From NCBI GenBank assembly GCA_900766355.1, contig CAAFVD010000101.1:1-61449 (forward strand): a stretch of DNA of 61,449 bases. Reading direction: 5' to 3'. The notes beneath the pieces were generated by a model. It was given only the letters and a program-made list of their open reading frames with translations. It was not told where the DNA came from and ran no database searches. This DNA is from Candidatus Gastranaerophilales bacterium (GTDB lineage: Bacteria > Cyanobacteriota > Vampirovibrionia > Gastranaerophilales > Gastranaerophilaceae). Below are positions 45,302 through 53,823 of this stretch, piece by piece (the stretch's first letter is position 1; each line of letters begins with the position of its first letter). The translations under genes were made by a program, and so were the position numbers.

Positions 45302-46519
45302 ATGGGGAAATGTAGCGGAATGGAAAATACTATAGATAATTCAATAAAAACAAGTTTTTCTAGTGAATTATATCGTCAATTCGGGTGGTTTGACGATACT
45401 TTTGTTCCCCCTGTACAAGAAGCAAGTGATGAGTTTTTTGACAAAGGTTTTGAGTTTAAGCTTGTTTCAATTAGTGAAAATATGAATGTACTAACCAAAT
45501 CTGAAAGTTTCTTTGTAACAAAGGTTCAGGTTGGTCCTCGTAATGATATTTTTATCAGAATATCTCAATCCGCAATATCAGTTATTCTTGATAAAATACT
45601 TGGAAAAACAAATAAAAGGTTTGATTTATCTTCTATCTCGGATTTAGAGGCGAAGATTATAACTTCATTTAACGATTATTTATATGAAAAGATTTCAGGA
45701 AATATTAACAAAGAAAATCTAACAAAGTATCCAGAAGAAATTAATATGTCATATTTCGTAAGAAATATGAGTTCAGATGAAAGCGCAAGGTTTGTTATTT
45801 CTGTTCCGAAACAAATGCTAAACCCTTTAACCCTTGCAGAACCTGAAAATCCATTAAATGATAGAATTTTTAAAGATGCTTTATCTGAGGTTAATCTTCA
45901 TGTTGGCTCAACAATGTTTTCGGTAAATGATATCAAGCATATTTCTGTGGGTGATATTGTTGTATTCGAGAATAGTAATTCTCACGAGATGACACTTGTT
46001 TGTGACAACATATTACAAAAATTCAATCTTAATCCAAATGAAGAATTGATAATTCCATACGATTACAACGGAGGTGACGAAATGGACAACAGCCAAAACA
46101 TAACAAACCTGTGGGATAGTTTACAGGTTGAAATGAGTGCTGAATTTGATAAAATAAAAATCTCTTTAGGAGAATTAAAAGATATTCAAGAAGGACTTGT
46201 TGTTGATATAAGTTCTGTTTATAACAACAAAGTTTCTCTAAAAGTTGGGAATAAAATTATTGCTAAAGGGGAACTTGTAATTATTAATGATAGATACGGT
46301 GTAAAAATATCAAATGTAACTGCAGAAGATATTATGGCGGGAGCTCCTGTTAGTATTGCAGATGTTGAGCCTATAGGAGAAGTTGAGCCACAAAAACCTG
46401 CAATCATAAATCCAGATGCACCAGCTGAAGAACAAGCTACACAACCAGCACAAGGTGGTGCAGAAGGTGGTGGAGATTTCGATTACAGCGATTTTGATAT
46501 TGATGCAGACGATTTATAA
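45302..46519 (+). CDS. fliN: Flagellar motor switch protein FliN/FliY-like (two SpoA domains)
   Basis: 405 residues. Residues ~1-185 form a FliM/CheC-like middle region (LDLSSISDLEAKIITSFNDYLYE). Two SpoA domains follow: first at about 190-245 (EVNLHVGSTMFSVNDIKHISVGDIVVF), second at about 268-345 (LQVEMSAEFDKIKISLGELKDIQEGLVVDI). The C-terminal ~50 residues are Pro/Ala/Glu/Asp-rich. The order resembles SctQ of type III secretion. Residue 261 is an internal Met behind a strong Shine-Dalgarno (see next entry). First gene of the fliN-O-P-Q-R operon. The start may be the ATG at 45320 instead; neither has a good ribosome binding site. Confidence 0.85.
   Translation: MGKCSGMENTIDNSIKTSFSSELYRQFGWFDDTFVPPVQEASDEFFDKGFEFKLVSISENMNVLTKSESFFVTKVQVGPRNDIFIRISQSAISVILDKILGKTNKRFDLSSISDLEAKIITSFNDYLYEKISGNINKENLTKYPEEINMSYFVRNMSSDESARFVISVPKQMLNPLTLAEPENPLNDRIFKDALSEVNLHVGSTMFSVNDIKHISVGDIVVFENSNSHEMTLVCDNILQKFNLNPNEELIIPYDYNGGDEMDNSQNITNLWDSLQVEMSAEFDKIKISLGELKDIQEGLVVDISSVYNNKVSLKVGNKIIAKGELVIINDRYGVKISNVTAEDIMAGAPVSIADVEPIGEVEPQKPAIINPDAPAEEQATQPAQGGAEGGGDFDYSDFDIDADDL
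46070..46084 (+). promoter_or_regulatory. Internal Shine-Dalgarno and start codon inside fliN
   Basis: GGAGG (46070-46074, in GGAGGTGA), 7-nt spacer, ATG at 46082-46084, in frame with the gene and in the linker between the SpoA domains. It is stronger than the ribosome binding site at either candidate start of the full-length protein. Confidence 0.75.
46082..46519 (+). CDS. Predicted short FliN isoform from an internal start
   Basis: 145-residue product of internal initiation, containing only the second SpoA domain and the acidic/proline-rich tail. It would have the composition of free FliN, which is a single SpoA protein. In SctQ genes (SpaO, YscQ, Spa33) a comparable internal start produces a short SpoA2 product required for the C-ring. 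Here the existence is inferred from the sequence signal and that precedent. Confidence 0.55.
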   Translation: MDNSQNITNLWDSLQVEMSAEFDKIKISLGELKDIQEGLVVDISSVYNNKVSLKVGNKIIAKGELVIINDRYGVKISNVTAEDIMAGAPVSIADVEPIGEVEPQKPAIINPDAPAEEQATQPAQGGAEGGGDFDYSDFDIDADDL

Positions 46520-46544
46520 TTAATAAAAAATATGGGGAGATAAT

Positions 46545-46934
46545 ATGGGGTATTTATCACATTTTGCAGTATATACATTAGCAATGTTAAGTGTAATAGG
46601 GATTGCTTTATTTGTGTATAAAAAATTCAATATGGTAAATTTTAGCAGTCGTAAATCTAACCTTTTGCGAGTTGAAGATGTATTGAGTTTATCACCTAGA
46701 AAAACTTTATATGTAATAAATGCAAATGGTGAAAAGTTTTTAATTGCAGGAGATTTGGATAGAACAACACTTATTTCTAAACTAGAACAAAAAGAACAAG
46801 TGAGAGAAAAAAGAAATGAACATTCTGTTGATTTAACGGAATTTATCCAAAACGAAGATATATTATACAGTTCTTCTGAAAAAGAACCTGTTATGAAAAA
46901 TTTGGTAAAGAAGTTGGGGAGAGAAATCAAATAA
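46545..46934 (+). CDS. fliO: Flagellar biosynthesis protein FliO
   Basis: 129 residues with one N-terminal membrane helix (FAVYTLAMLSVIGIALFVY) and a cytoplasmic domain containing LRVEDVLSLSPRKTLYVINANGEKFLIAGDL, the typical FliO core. It helps FliP assemble the export gate. GGGGAGA precedes the ATG. Placement between fliN and fliP is the standard order. Confidence 0.85.
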   Translation: MGYLSHFAVYTLAMLSVIGIALFVYKKFNMVNFSSRKSNLLRVEDVLSLSPRKTLYVINANGEKFLIAGDLDRTTLISKLEQKEQVREKRNEHSVDLTEFIQNEDILYSSSEKEPVMKNLVKKLGREIK

Positions 46935-46964
46935 AAATTTGATATATTCTGAAAGGTAAAAGAA

Positions 46965-47603
46965 ATGGACTTTTTAAAAGATCTTAATCCTGTTTTACAA
47001 ATGTTGGTAGTAATGTCAGTATTTTCATTACTTCCATTTATGTTTTGTTGTATGACAAGTTTTTTGAGATTTACAATAGTATTTTCAATGTTAAAAACTG
47101 CTCTTGGTACACAACAAGTACCACCATCAATCGTAATTATTGGTCTAAGCATGATTTTAACATTTTATACAATGAGTGGTGTGTTTCAAAAAATGTATGA
47201 GTACGGCTCTGTGCCTTATAAATCATCAAAAAATATAGTTTTAGCTCTTGAACAAGGGTCAAAACCGTTGAAAGAATTTATGATGAAACAAACTCGTGAA
47301 AGTGATTTAGCATTTTTTGTAGAACTTTCTCACAAGACACCACCAAAATCTCCAGAAGAAATAAATATGTGGGAAGTTGCACCTGCTTATATCTTGAGTG
47401 AATTAAAAACTGCATTCGAAATTGGCTTTGTTGTTTTTGTTCCATTTATCGTACTGGATTTGGTTGTTGCAAACATACTTTTAGCATTAGGTATGTTCAT
47501 GTTATCTCCAACAATTATTTCTTTACCGTTCAAACTCTTGATATTTATTGCGGTTGACGGTTGGGCATTAATTGTTCAAGGACTTGTTCAAAGTTATAAT
47601 TAA
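46965..47603 (+). CDS. fliP: Flagellar export gate protein FliP
   Basis: 212 residues, four helices, with LQMLVVMSVFSLLPFMFCCMTSFLRFTIVFSML..LGTQQVPPSIVIIGLSMILT and the C-terminal ELKTAFEIGFVVFVPFIVLDLVVA. Forms the pentameric core of the export gate. It is shorter than enterobacterial FliP, with the first helix closely after the N-terminus and no long cleavable signal peptide. Confidence 0.95.
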   Translation: MDFLKDLNPVLQMLVVMSVFSLLPFMFCCMTSFLRFTIVFSMLKTALGTQQVPPSIVIIGLSMILTFYTMSGVFQKMYEYGSVPYKSSKNIVLALEQGSKPLKEFMMKQTRESDLAFFVELSHKTPPKSPEEINMWEVAPAYILSELKTAFEIGFVVFVPFIVLDLVVANILLALGMFMLSPTIISLPFKLLIFIAVDGWALIVQGLVQSYN

Positions 47604-47624
47604 AAAATAAAAAGGTAGTTAATA

Positions 47625-48116
47625 ATGGAAGTTTTAGTAGAATATCTTGCAAAAGGTTTTATGACAATGCTCGCTATATCAATGCCTTGCGTATTGACTG
47701 CAGCCGCTATTGGTTTGGTTGTGGGTATTATTCAGGCAGTTACTCAGGTTCAAGAGCAAACAATCGCAGCAGCACCAAAAATTATTGCAGTATTTTTAGT
47801 TATCGTAATTGGTGGTATGGGATTTATTAAGTTGCTTACAAACCTATTTGAGGACGGTATGGGGCTTGCGTTTAACTTGATTCCTAAAAATGATAACTAT
47901 GTATTGGCATCTGATTATTATAGATACACTTCACCTTTAACTCCAGGAGAAATATCAGATAGATATCCTAGCAATTTAAAGATTCGTGATGTAATCAAAA
48001 AACCTAGTGATGCACCATTTGCTAGTCAAGATGAAAAACTTAGGTATGACAAATCTCAAAGAACTCCTATGCCAAAACCTGATTTTATAGAAACAAACAA
48101 AATAATAGGAAGATAG
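47625..48116 (+). CDS. fliQ: Flagellar export gate protein FliQ with long C-terminal extension
   Basis: 163 residues; FliQ is normally ~90. Residues 1-85 are the standard two-helix FliQ (ISMPCVLTAAAIGLVVGIIQAVTQVQEQTIAAAPKIIAVF, then GGMGFIKLLTNLF). Residues ~86-163 form a hydrophilic tail (YYRYTSPLTPGEISDRYPS...KTNKIIGR-like end) with no recognised domain, facing the cytoplasm or periplasm depending on topology. No frameshift separates the parts. Next gene starts 2 nt after the stop. Confidence 0.92.
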   Translation: MEVLVEYLAKGFMTMLAISMPCVLTAAAIGLVVGIIQAVTQVQEQTIAAAPKIIAVFLVIVIGGMGFIKLLTNLFEDGMGLAFNLIPKNDNYVLASDYYRYTSPLTPGEISDRYPSNLKIRDVIKKPSDAPFASQDEKLRYDKSQRTPMPKPDFIETNKIIGR

Positions 48117-48117
48117 A

Positions 48118-48447
48118 ATGAAAAAAATATTATCACTTTTTTTTATGATATTTATGTCAGCACCTTGTTTTGCTTTTCAAAATTATATGGTACTGACAGA
48201 TAAACAAATTTCAAAAATAAAAGTCAGTAATGAGGAGATAATAACCGTTCAGCCTATAAAAGCTTTAAACAATGAAGGTAAAGCGATGATTATTATTCCT
48301 CATCAAACAGGCTATACTAGATTGAGTTTTTGTAAAGGTAAAAAGCATATCAATTTGCTTGTAAAAGTTTCTGAAAACGAAACTTGTATAAAACATGTTA
48401 ACGGAATAAAGCTTATTCCAATTGATTTGCCTCCGGAGTTGAAATAA
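48118..48447 (+). CDS. Small secreted protein between fliQ and fliR
   Basis: 109 residues, signal peptide MKKILSLFFMIFMSAPCFAF. The mature part (ISKIKVSNEEIITVQPIKALNNEGKAMIIIPHQTGYTRLSF) resembles the small N-terminal domain of RcpA/CpaC-type pilus secretins ('pilus formation protein N-terminal region'). It is not part of the standard flagellar set; its location inside the export operon (2 nt and 3 nt gaps) suggests a role in flagellar or export assembly. Confidence 0.6.
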   Translation: MKKILSLFFMIFMSAPCFAFQNYMVLTDKQISKIKVSNEEIITVQPIKALNNEGKAMIIIPHQTGYTRLSFCKGKKHINLLVKVSENETCIKHVNGIKLIPIDLPPELK

Positions 48448-48450
48448 AAA

Positions 48451-49230
48451 ATGGATAATTTTATTGCACAATTGGGAATGATGTTTCCGCAGTTAAGTGT
48501 TCATATAACTGCGGGATTGATTGTGTTTGCAAGAGTTTTAGGGTTTATTAGATTAGCCCCTGTTTTTAATAGAAAAGAAATAAATACTATTGTAAAATTA
48601 TCTTTTGCATTACTTTTAACTGGTATTTTTGTAATGACTTTACATATTGGACCACCGCCAGCTGATAATTCGTTGTTAGTTTCAATACTTTTGAATTTTG
48701 TTGTTGGTGCAATGATTGGTTATATGGCACAGTTAATACTTTTAGCTATTGATGCAGGAGCTGATATGATAAACATGCAAATGGGTTTAACTTCAGCTAT
48801 GGTGCTTGATCCGACAACGCAAAGCCAAACATCTTTGTTAGGTAAATGTATTTCTCTTTTGGGGATAATTATTTTTATAGAGGTTGGGGGATTATATTGG
48901 CTTGTGACAGCTTTTGTCAGAAGCTTTCAACTATTTCCTGTGTATGCTACAAGTATTCCTTTGATGAAAATTGTTAATATGGATTATCTTATCCAAATGA
49001 CATCGAATGTATTGTACATGGGGTTACAAATAGCCTCTCCAATTCTTCTTGCAACATTAGGACAAGATATTATATTAGGTGTAATTTCAAAAACTGCACC
49101 TCAAGTAAACGTGTTTCAGTTAAGCTTCTTGTTCAAGCCTGTATTTGGTGCAGCGATTTTGGTTTGGATTCTGCCAATGTTAATTAATATTATTTCTGAT
49201 TATTTCCAATCTTATTCGAATATTTTTTAG
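48451..49230 (+). CDS. fliR: Flagellar export gate protein FliR
   Basis: 259 residues, six hydrophobic helices. It carries FARVLGFIRLAPVFNRKEI at the start, LLNFVVGAMIGYMAQLILLAIDAGADMINMQMG in the middle and TAPQVNVFQLSFLFKP near the end, all typical of FliR. It completes the FliP5Q4R1 gate. Operon ends here; flhB and flhA, usually next, are replaced by a repeat cluster. Confidence 0.95.
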   Translation: MDNFIAQLGMMFPQLSVHITAGLIVFARVLGFIRLAPVFNRKEINTIVKLSFALLLTGIFVMTLHIGPPPADNSLLVSILLNFVVGAMIGYMAQLILLAIDAGADMINMQMGLTSAMVLDPTTQSQTSLLGKCISLLGIIIFIEVGGLYWLVTAFVRSFQLFPVYATSIPLMKIVNMDYLIQMTSNVLYMGLQIASPILLATLGQDIILGVISKTAPQVNVFQLSFLFKPVFGAAILVWILPMLINIISDYFQSYSNIF

Positions 49231-49257
49231 GGTGATTAAGCGAATAAGAAATCAAAA

Positions 49258-49372
49258 CTGACAGATTCCGTATCGGAGTACGGAATGACTAAAATATTCC
49301 GTCATATTGAGCGTAAGCGAAATATCTCTAACAAGGCTTACATGAGATTCATCGCCTACGGCTCTGAATGAC
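49258..49372 (-). repeat. Composite dispersed repeat, inverted copy (C-B-A)
   Basis: Reverse complement of the 18034 unit: module C (49258-49288), B (49300-49337), A (49341-49372). It occupies the gap between convergent fliR and the next minus-strand gene. Confidence 0.85.
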
Positions 49373-49383
49373 ATTATTTAAAA

Positions 49384-49983
49384 CTATCTAAATAATCCGA
49401 TTAGTTTTTGGAAGAAACCTTCTCTCTTTTCTAATTGTTCAATTCTTTCTGATAGTTTTTTGTTATGGTCAATCAATTCTTGAACCTGTTGTGATAGTAT
49501 CTCGTTATCTTTTTTGTATCCACCAGCCTCAATTAATTTTTCAGCCATATCTGAATTTTTAATATCTTCTGTTATCTTTTTAGCAACAGATTCAGCAAGC
49601 ATTTGTAATGTTTGTGTGGTAACATCAAGTGTCAAATTTCTTAATTCAGGTTTGTTTGAGGTTTGAGTAGATGCAAGCTCATTATTTTCTATATTAGAAG
49701 GCAAATCTATCGGAGTATTATTCTCCAATACTGTTGTTTCGTTGTTTGGGTTTTCTACATTTCTCAATTTTCTAATGATTTGTTGGTCAGAGAATCCTTG
49801 AGCTTTCAAGTTTATACCTTTTTTTATTTTTTCGATGGCATAATCGTCATAATATTCTTCTTTTTGTTCATTTTCATAAACAGCTTCTATATTCCATGAA
49901 GATATAAATGTAGACAGGGTTCGTCTGTCTATATAATAATTTTCAGAGTTTAGTTTTAGAAGAATATCATTTTTATTATACAT
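49384..49983 (-). CDS. MerR-like helix-turn-helix protein with coiled coil
   Basis: 199 residues. The N-terminal ~70 residues look like a MerR-type winged helix (DRRTLSTFISSWNIEAVY...IEKIKKGINLKAQGFSDQQIIRKL). A Pro/Asn/Thr linker follows, then a long coiled coil (LSQQVQELIDHNKKLSERIEQLEKREGFF) and the end KLIGLFR. A DNA-binding regulator is likely, target unknown. It starts 9 nt after the smpB stop, with AAGG, so it is probably co-transcribed with smpB. Confidence 0.6.
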   Translation of the reverse strand: MYNKNDILLKLNSENYYIDRRTLSTFISSWNIEAVYENEQKEEYYDDYAIEKIKKGINLKAQGFSDQQIIRKLRNVENPNNETTVLENNTPIDLPSNIENNELASTQTSNKPELRNLTLDVTTQTLQMLAESVAKKITEDIKNSDMAEKLIEAGGYKKDNEILSQQVQELIDHNKKLSERIEQLEKREGFFQKLIGLFR

Positions 49984-49992
49984 TTTTTAACC

Positions 49993-50439
49993 TTATCTTT
50001 TAATTTGTCTTGCAATATCACGTTCTTGTGTCTTTTTAGTAATAGCTTCTCTTTTGTCATAAAGCTTTTTACCTTTTGCAAGTCCGATTTCTAATTTTGC
50101 TAACCCTTCAACAAAAAACATTTCAAGTGGGATAATTGAATACCCGTCTTTTTTTACTTTTGTGTGAATTTTGAGTATTTCTTTTTTGTTTAATAAAAGT
50201 TTGCGTATCCTGTCTGGTTTGTGATTATATCTATTCCCTTGTTCATAAGGTGATATATGAGCACCGTACAAAAATACTTCTCCATCTTCAATTTTAGCGA
50301 AACTATCTTTTAAATTTACTGCATTACGTCTAACGGATTTTATTTCTGTCCCTGTTAAAACGATTCCAGCGGTATATTTTTCAAAAATCGTAAAATCGTG
50401 AAACGCTTTTCTATTTGTTGTGATAATTTTTTTACCCAT
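49993..50439 (-). CDS. smpB: SsrA-binding protein SmpB
   Basis: tmRNA partner for rescuing stalled ribosomes. 148 residues with TTNRKAFHDFTIFEKYTAGIVLTGTEIKSVR, NLKDSFAKIEDGEVFLYGAHISPYEQ and the basic tail KKLYDKREAITKKTQERDIARQIKR. No Shine-Dalgarno; TATAAT at 50447-50452 sits 7 nt before the ATG, implying a leaderless mRNA. The tmRNA gene itself is not in the window. Confidence 0.96.
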   Translation of the reverse strand: MGKKIITTNRKAFHDFTIFEKYTAGIVLTGTEIKSVRRNAVNLKDSFAKIEDGEVFLYGAHISPYEQGNRYNHKPDRIRKLLLNKKEILKIHTKVKKDGYSIIPLEMFFVEGLAKLEIGLAKGKKLYDKREAITKKTQERDIARQIKR

Positions 50440-50446
50440 AGTTTGA

Positions 50447-50452
50447 ATTATA
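50447..50452 (-). promoter_or_regulatory. -10 element of smpB
   Basis: Consensus TATAAT on the minus strand, 7 nt from the ATG; the -35 at 17 nt (TTTTCA) is weak. Confidence 0.55.
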
Positions 50453-50482
50453 ATCCAAACTTTTTTGAATGAAAAGATATTG

Positions 50483-51058
50483 TTAAGGTTTTACTTCATT
50501 TGCAGTTTGTTTAAATTTTTTTAAAGTTTCAGGAGAATTTTTTTCAAAGAATTTTCCATACTCAAGACTATCTAGTTTGAACTGTCTTAATTTCAACACT
50601 TCTTTATCATCTAGTATTTCTTTTGATTTATAAAATCCATCAGGTACATATTTAACTCTTTGTTTGTATTCAGCCTGACTGCTTATATAATCTTTTGTCA
50701 AAATACCATTATCTAGCATTTTATTATCCATTTCTTTATAAGCAACTTTGTAACTAGAATCATTTTTCAATCTATTTTTTTGTGCAATTTTATTAAACTC
50801 TTTTACTTTTTTAGAATCATTTGCAATACGTGTTGTTGCAAGCAGTCTGCTAAATGCAACAGAATCAAGAGAGCGTTGTTTGTCTGCATCTTTAGCCAAA
50901 CCTTCTCTCCAAGCTGATTTTATTGCGATATATTCTTTTGCTGGCTTATTTGCCATATAACTATTTAATGTTTTAACTTTTCTTGCTTCTTTACAACCAG
51001 TCATTGATGCTAATGCTATCATCGAACCAATGACACCTTTTCTTAATTGATTAATCAT
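50483..51058 (-). CDS. Putative lipoprotein of unknown function
   Basis: 191 residues. The N-terminus MINQLRKGVIGSMIALASMTGCKE resembles a lipoprotein signal with the lipobox MTGC, though the -3 residue is Met rather than Leu. The rest is highly charged, with helical Lys/Asp/Glu patterns (AKDADKQRSLDSVAFSRLLATTRIANDSKKVKE). No known domain. Strong GGGAG ribosome binding site. Confidence 0.6.
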   Translation of the reverse strand: MINQLRKGVIGSMIALASMTGCKEARKVKTLNSYMANKPAKEYIAIKSAWREGLAKDADKQRSLDSVAFSRLLATTRIANDSKKVKEFNKIAQKNRLKNDSSYKVAYKEMDNKMLDNGILTKDYISSQAEYKQRVKYVPDGFYKSKEILDDKEVLKLRQFKLDSLEYGKFFEKNSPETLKKFKQTANEVKP

Positions 51059-51111
51059 AATACTCCCAAATTTATAATAGCTGTGTAGTACATTTATTGT
51101 ATTATAAACAT

Positions 51112-52029
51112 TTAAAACTTAGAACCTTGATATGAGTTTCTGCGTAACAATTCTTTATCAATCTTATTTAGGCAATCTAGTTTTTTCCCTATCCAACGTG
51201 GGGCAATAAGTTCTTTTTTTAACCCATTACCAGCAAGGCGATGAATTGTTGTATTTTGAGGTAAATATTCTAAAAAATCACATACAGTATTTATGTATTC
51301 ATCTTCTGACATGAAATCAATTTCTTTATTGGCATACATTTGAGCCAGTTTAGTGTTTTCTAAAGCACATAACATGTGTATTTTTACCCCATCTACCCCT
51401 AATTCTGCCAATTTTTGAGCTGTTTGCATCATTTCCTCATGTGTTTCCCACATACCTAATATTACATGGACGCAAACATTTATTCCTCTTTTTTTTGTTG
51501 CTTCATAACTTTTTAAAAATGTTTCAAAAGTTTCTCCACGATTAACTTTTTCTAATGTTTTGTTATGTATTGTTTGTAGCCCGTATTCAATCCAAGTGTA
51601 ATAGTCCTTTGATATATCTCCTATTAAATCTAGTTTGTCATTATCAACGGAATCAGGACGAGTACCAATAGACAAACCAACTATATCTTTGTGAGTTAGA
51701 GCTGATTTATAGATTGTTTCAAGTTCATTTACTGGTTTGTAGGTGTTTGTATAGGCTTGAAAATATGACATAAATTTTTCTGCCTTAAATCGTTTTGATA
51801 ATGTTTCTACACCAGTAAGGATTTGGTTTTCTATTGATAAAGTATTTGAATGTGCCTGAGAAAAACTTCCTGAGCCATCACAAAAAATACACCCTCCTGT
51901 AGATATTGTTCCATCTCTATTGGGACATGAAAATCCTGCATCAAGGGTGATTTTATAAACTTTTGCATTAAATTTGTTTTTTAAAAAAGCACTAAATTGG
52001 TTATAGCGTTTGTCTGTATTATTGAACAT
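51112..52029 (-). CDS. YhcC-like (TIGR01212) radical SAM protein
   Basis: 305 residues. The radical SAM cluster motif is of the spaced type: CPNRDGTISTGGCIFC, followed by DGSGSFSQ. Conserved SIGTRPDSV and GLQTIHNKTLEKVNRGE match the TIGR01212/YhcC family. Function of the family is unclear. TATAAT at 52038-52043 is 8 nt before the ATG, again without a Shine-Dalgarno. The small zinc-ribbon gene lies just upstream, its stop in the promoter region. Confidence 0.9.
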   Translation of the reverse strand: MFNNTDKRYNQFSAFLKNKFNAKVYKITLDAGFSCPNRDGTISTGGCIFCDGSGSFSQAHSNTLSIENQILTGVETLSKRFKAEKFMSYFQAYTNTYKPVNELETIYKSALTHKDIVGLSIGTRPDSVDNDKLDLIGDISKDYYTWIEYGLQTIHNKTLEKVNRGETFETFLKSYEATKKRGINVCVHVILGMWETHEEMMQTAQKLAELGVDGVKIHMLCALENTKLAQMYANKEIDFMSEDEYINTVCDFLEYLPQNTTIHRLAGNGLKKELIAPRWIGKKLDCLNKIDKELLRRNSYQGSKF

Positions 52030-52045
52030 TGTTTTGTATTATAGA

Positions 52046-52219
52046 TTAACCTTCTCTATGTTCGTTATCATCTAAAATTGGATAAACATAATGTTCACCA
52101 CAGTTTGGACAAACAACTTCTTGTTGTTTACCATGTTCAAGTTCTGCAACTTCAAACAAAGTTTTGCAACCTGATTGTGTACATCTAATAGCCCATGTAG
52201 GTCTTACTAATCTTGCCAT
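52046..52219 (-). CDS. 57-residue zinc-ribbon protein
   Basis: MARLVRPTWAIRCTQSGCKT then a second cysteine pair VCPNCGEHYVYP: a CxxxxC...CxxC four-cysteine zinc ribbon. GGAG lies about 9 nt before the ATG. Short but clearly coding, with cysteine spacing that chance would rarely give. Possibly co-transcribed with the radical SAM gene. Function unknown. Confidence 0.8.
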   Translation of the reverse strand: MARLVRPTWAIRCTQSGCKTLFEVAELEHGKQQEVVCPNCGEHYVYPILDDNEHREG

Positions 52220-52343
52220 TTTTTAATCTCCATCTTTTTTATTACATATTAACATTATAGCGAATGTTTGTAAATAAAATTTTTCATTGTGCTAAAATTA
52301 GAAGGAAAGGATAAGTAATTATTCATTTACCAACGAGGAAATT

Positions 52344-53213
52344 ATGAAAAAAATTTTAGCATTTATAACAAGTATTTTACTTTTACCAAATATGGCTATG
52401 GCACAAACTACATACTGTTGCTCTGTACCAAGCGAATTATCATCACCTATAGCAAGAAGTTTAACAAATGCTATGGGGTGTAATTTTGTAGCGAAAAAAG
52501 CAGCAAAATCAGCGATAATAAAACTATTAAAACGTCATTCACAAGGTGAGTATGACGTGAATATAAATTCTTATTCAGCTATGGATTTAAAGAAAGGTAA
52601 GTTCAAATCAGCAGAGGTTATAGGTAAGAATGTAAATGTTCAAGGTATATGTATCTCTGACTTAAAAATGAATACTCTTTGTGATTATAACTGGATAGAT
52701 TACAACAAAAAACCTGCAGTATTTTATACAGATGTCCCTGTAAAATTTAATGCAGAGATATCAGAAGAAGACTTAAATAAGACCCTTATTAATTTAGGCT
52801 ATATAAAAAGAATAATGGATTTGAATTTCGGTGGGGTTTCGTTCTTCAAAGTTGATAATATAAGCTTTAAAATAAAAAATAGTAAATTGTACCTTATCGC
52901 ACATCTAAAAGCACCATTGTTATTGGGTGATAAGTCAATAAAACTAACTTTCTCAGGTAAATTGAATATAGAAAATGGAAAAATTGTTCTAGAAAATGTA
53001 CAATCAGAAAGCTTACGTAATATTGATATGAGCAAGTTTCTTGATATGATAAATTCTATGAATCCTTTTGATATTCCGCTTGATATATTCAAAGGCGCAG
53101 AAACAACAATGTCTGTAAGTGATGTTAAAGTTATAGAAAACAAAATTTATGTTAATGGTATTATTGTAGTAAAGAGGTCTTGTGATGGGCAGACGGAAGA
53201 AGAAAAACAATAA
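52344..53213 (+). CDS. Secreted LmeA/DUF2993-like protein
   Basis: 289 residues, signal peptide with cleavage near MAMAQ. The mature region resembles DUF2993 (LmeA-type, TULIP-like lipid-binding fold): FKSAEVIGKNVNVQGICISDLKM, VKFNAEISEEDLNKTL, and KLTFSGKLNIENGKIVLEN. Found in cyanobacteria and relatives. Probably a periplasmic lipid-binding or envelope protein. GAGGAAATT precedes the ATG. Overlaps the next gene by 29 nt. Confidence 0.7.
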   Translation: MKKILAFITSILLLPNMAMAQTTYCCSVPSELSSPIARSLTNAMGCNFVAKKAAKSAIIKLLKRHSQGEYDVNINSYSAMDLKKGKFKSAEVIGKNVNVQGICISDLKMNTLCDYNWIDYNKKPAVFYTDVPVKFNAEISEEDLNKTLINLGYIKRIMDLNFGGVSFFKVDNISFKIKNSKLYLIAHLKAPLLLGDKSIKLTFSGKLNIENGKIVLENVQSESLRNIDMSKFLDMINSMNPFDIPLDIFKGAETTMSVSDVKVIENKIYVNGIIVVKRSCDGQTEEEKQ

Positions 53214-53823
53214 TTTTAGAAATATGGGGCTTGGCGCTCTCGTTGCTATTGTTGGTGTTTATGGATATTTATTATATGTGAATGGTAATTTTTCAAACCT
53301 ACAAATGCCACATATAAATTTCTTTGACAAATACAAAAATCAGGCTCGTATTCAAGAACCAATGACGCCTGAAGATATCATTCAACAAGTTCCTGTAGTA
53401 AAAAAAGAAGATAAAAAAGTTAAGGTGTTCTTTATTGAGCATACTGACGGAAAAGATGTATATAGAACTGTTTTACGCACTAACAATACCGAGATGCCAG
53501 ATATAGAATATGCTGTAAAAACCCTAGTTGCTGGCCCAACCAAATATGAAAGAAGTAAAGGTGTGTATTCAGAAATTCCGCCAACAAAAGTTTTGTTTGT
53601 AAGAGAAACCGCAGATAGAGTTTCGGTAAATCTTTCTGATTCGTTTGGTAATGGTGGTGGGGCTGATAGCTTGTATAAAAGAATGTATCAGTTGATAAAA
53701 ACAGTCAATTATAATACTTCAAAACCTGTTTATCTTTTAATGAACGGTCAATTAGTAGAAACTATAGGTGGTGAAGGACTTATGTTAAAACAACCTCTTA
53801 ACGGGAGTTCATTAGATGACTAA
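53185..53823 (+). CDS. Membrane-anchored GerMN-domain protein
   Basis: 212 residues: basic N-terminus (MGRRKKKNNN), one anchor helix at about 17-32 (GLGALVAIVGVYGYLLYV), then a GerMN domain (VKVFFIEHTDGKDVYRTVLR, EYAVKTLVAGPTKYERSKGVYSEIPP, VSVNLSDSFGNGGG, ...SKPVYLLMNGQ). The domain is named from spore germination protein GerM but is common outside spore formers in envelope proteins. GAGG lies 8 nt before the ATG at 53185; a GTG one codon earlier is less likely. Confidence 0.85.
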   Translation: MGRRKKKNNNFRNMGLGALVAIVGVYGYLLYVNGNFSNLQMPHINFFDKYKNQARIQEPMTPEDIIQQVPVVKKEDKKVKVFFIEHTDGKDVYRTVLRTNNTEMPDIEYAVKTLVAGPTKYERSKGVYSEIPPTKVLFVRETADRVSVNLSDSFGNGGGADSLYKRMYQLIKTVNYNTSKPVYLLMNGQLVETIGGEGLMLKQPLNGSSLDD

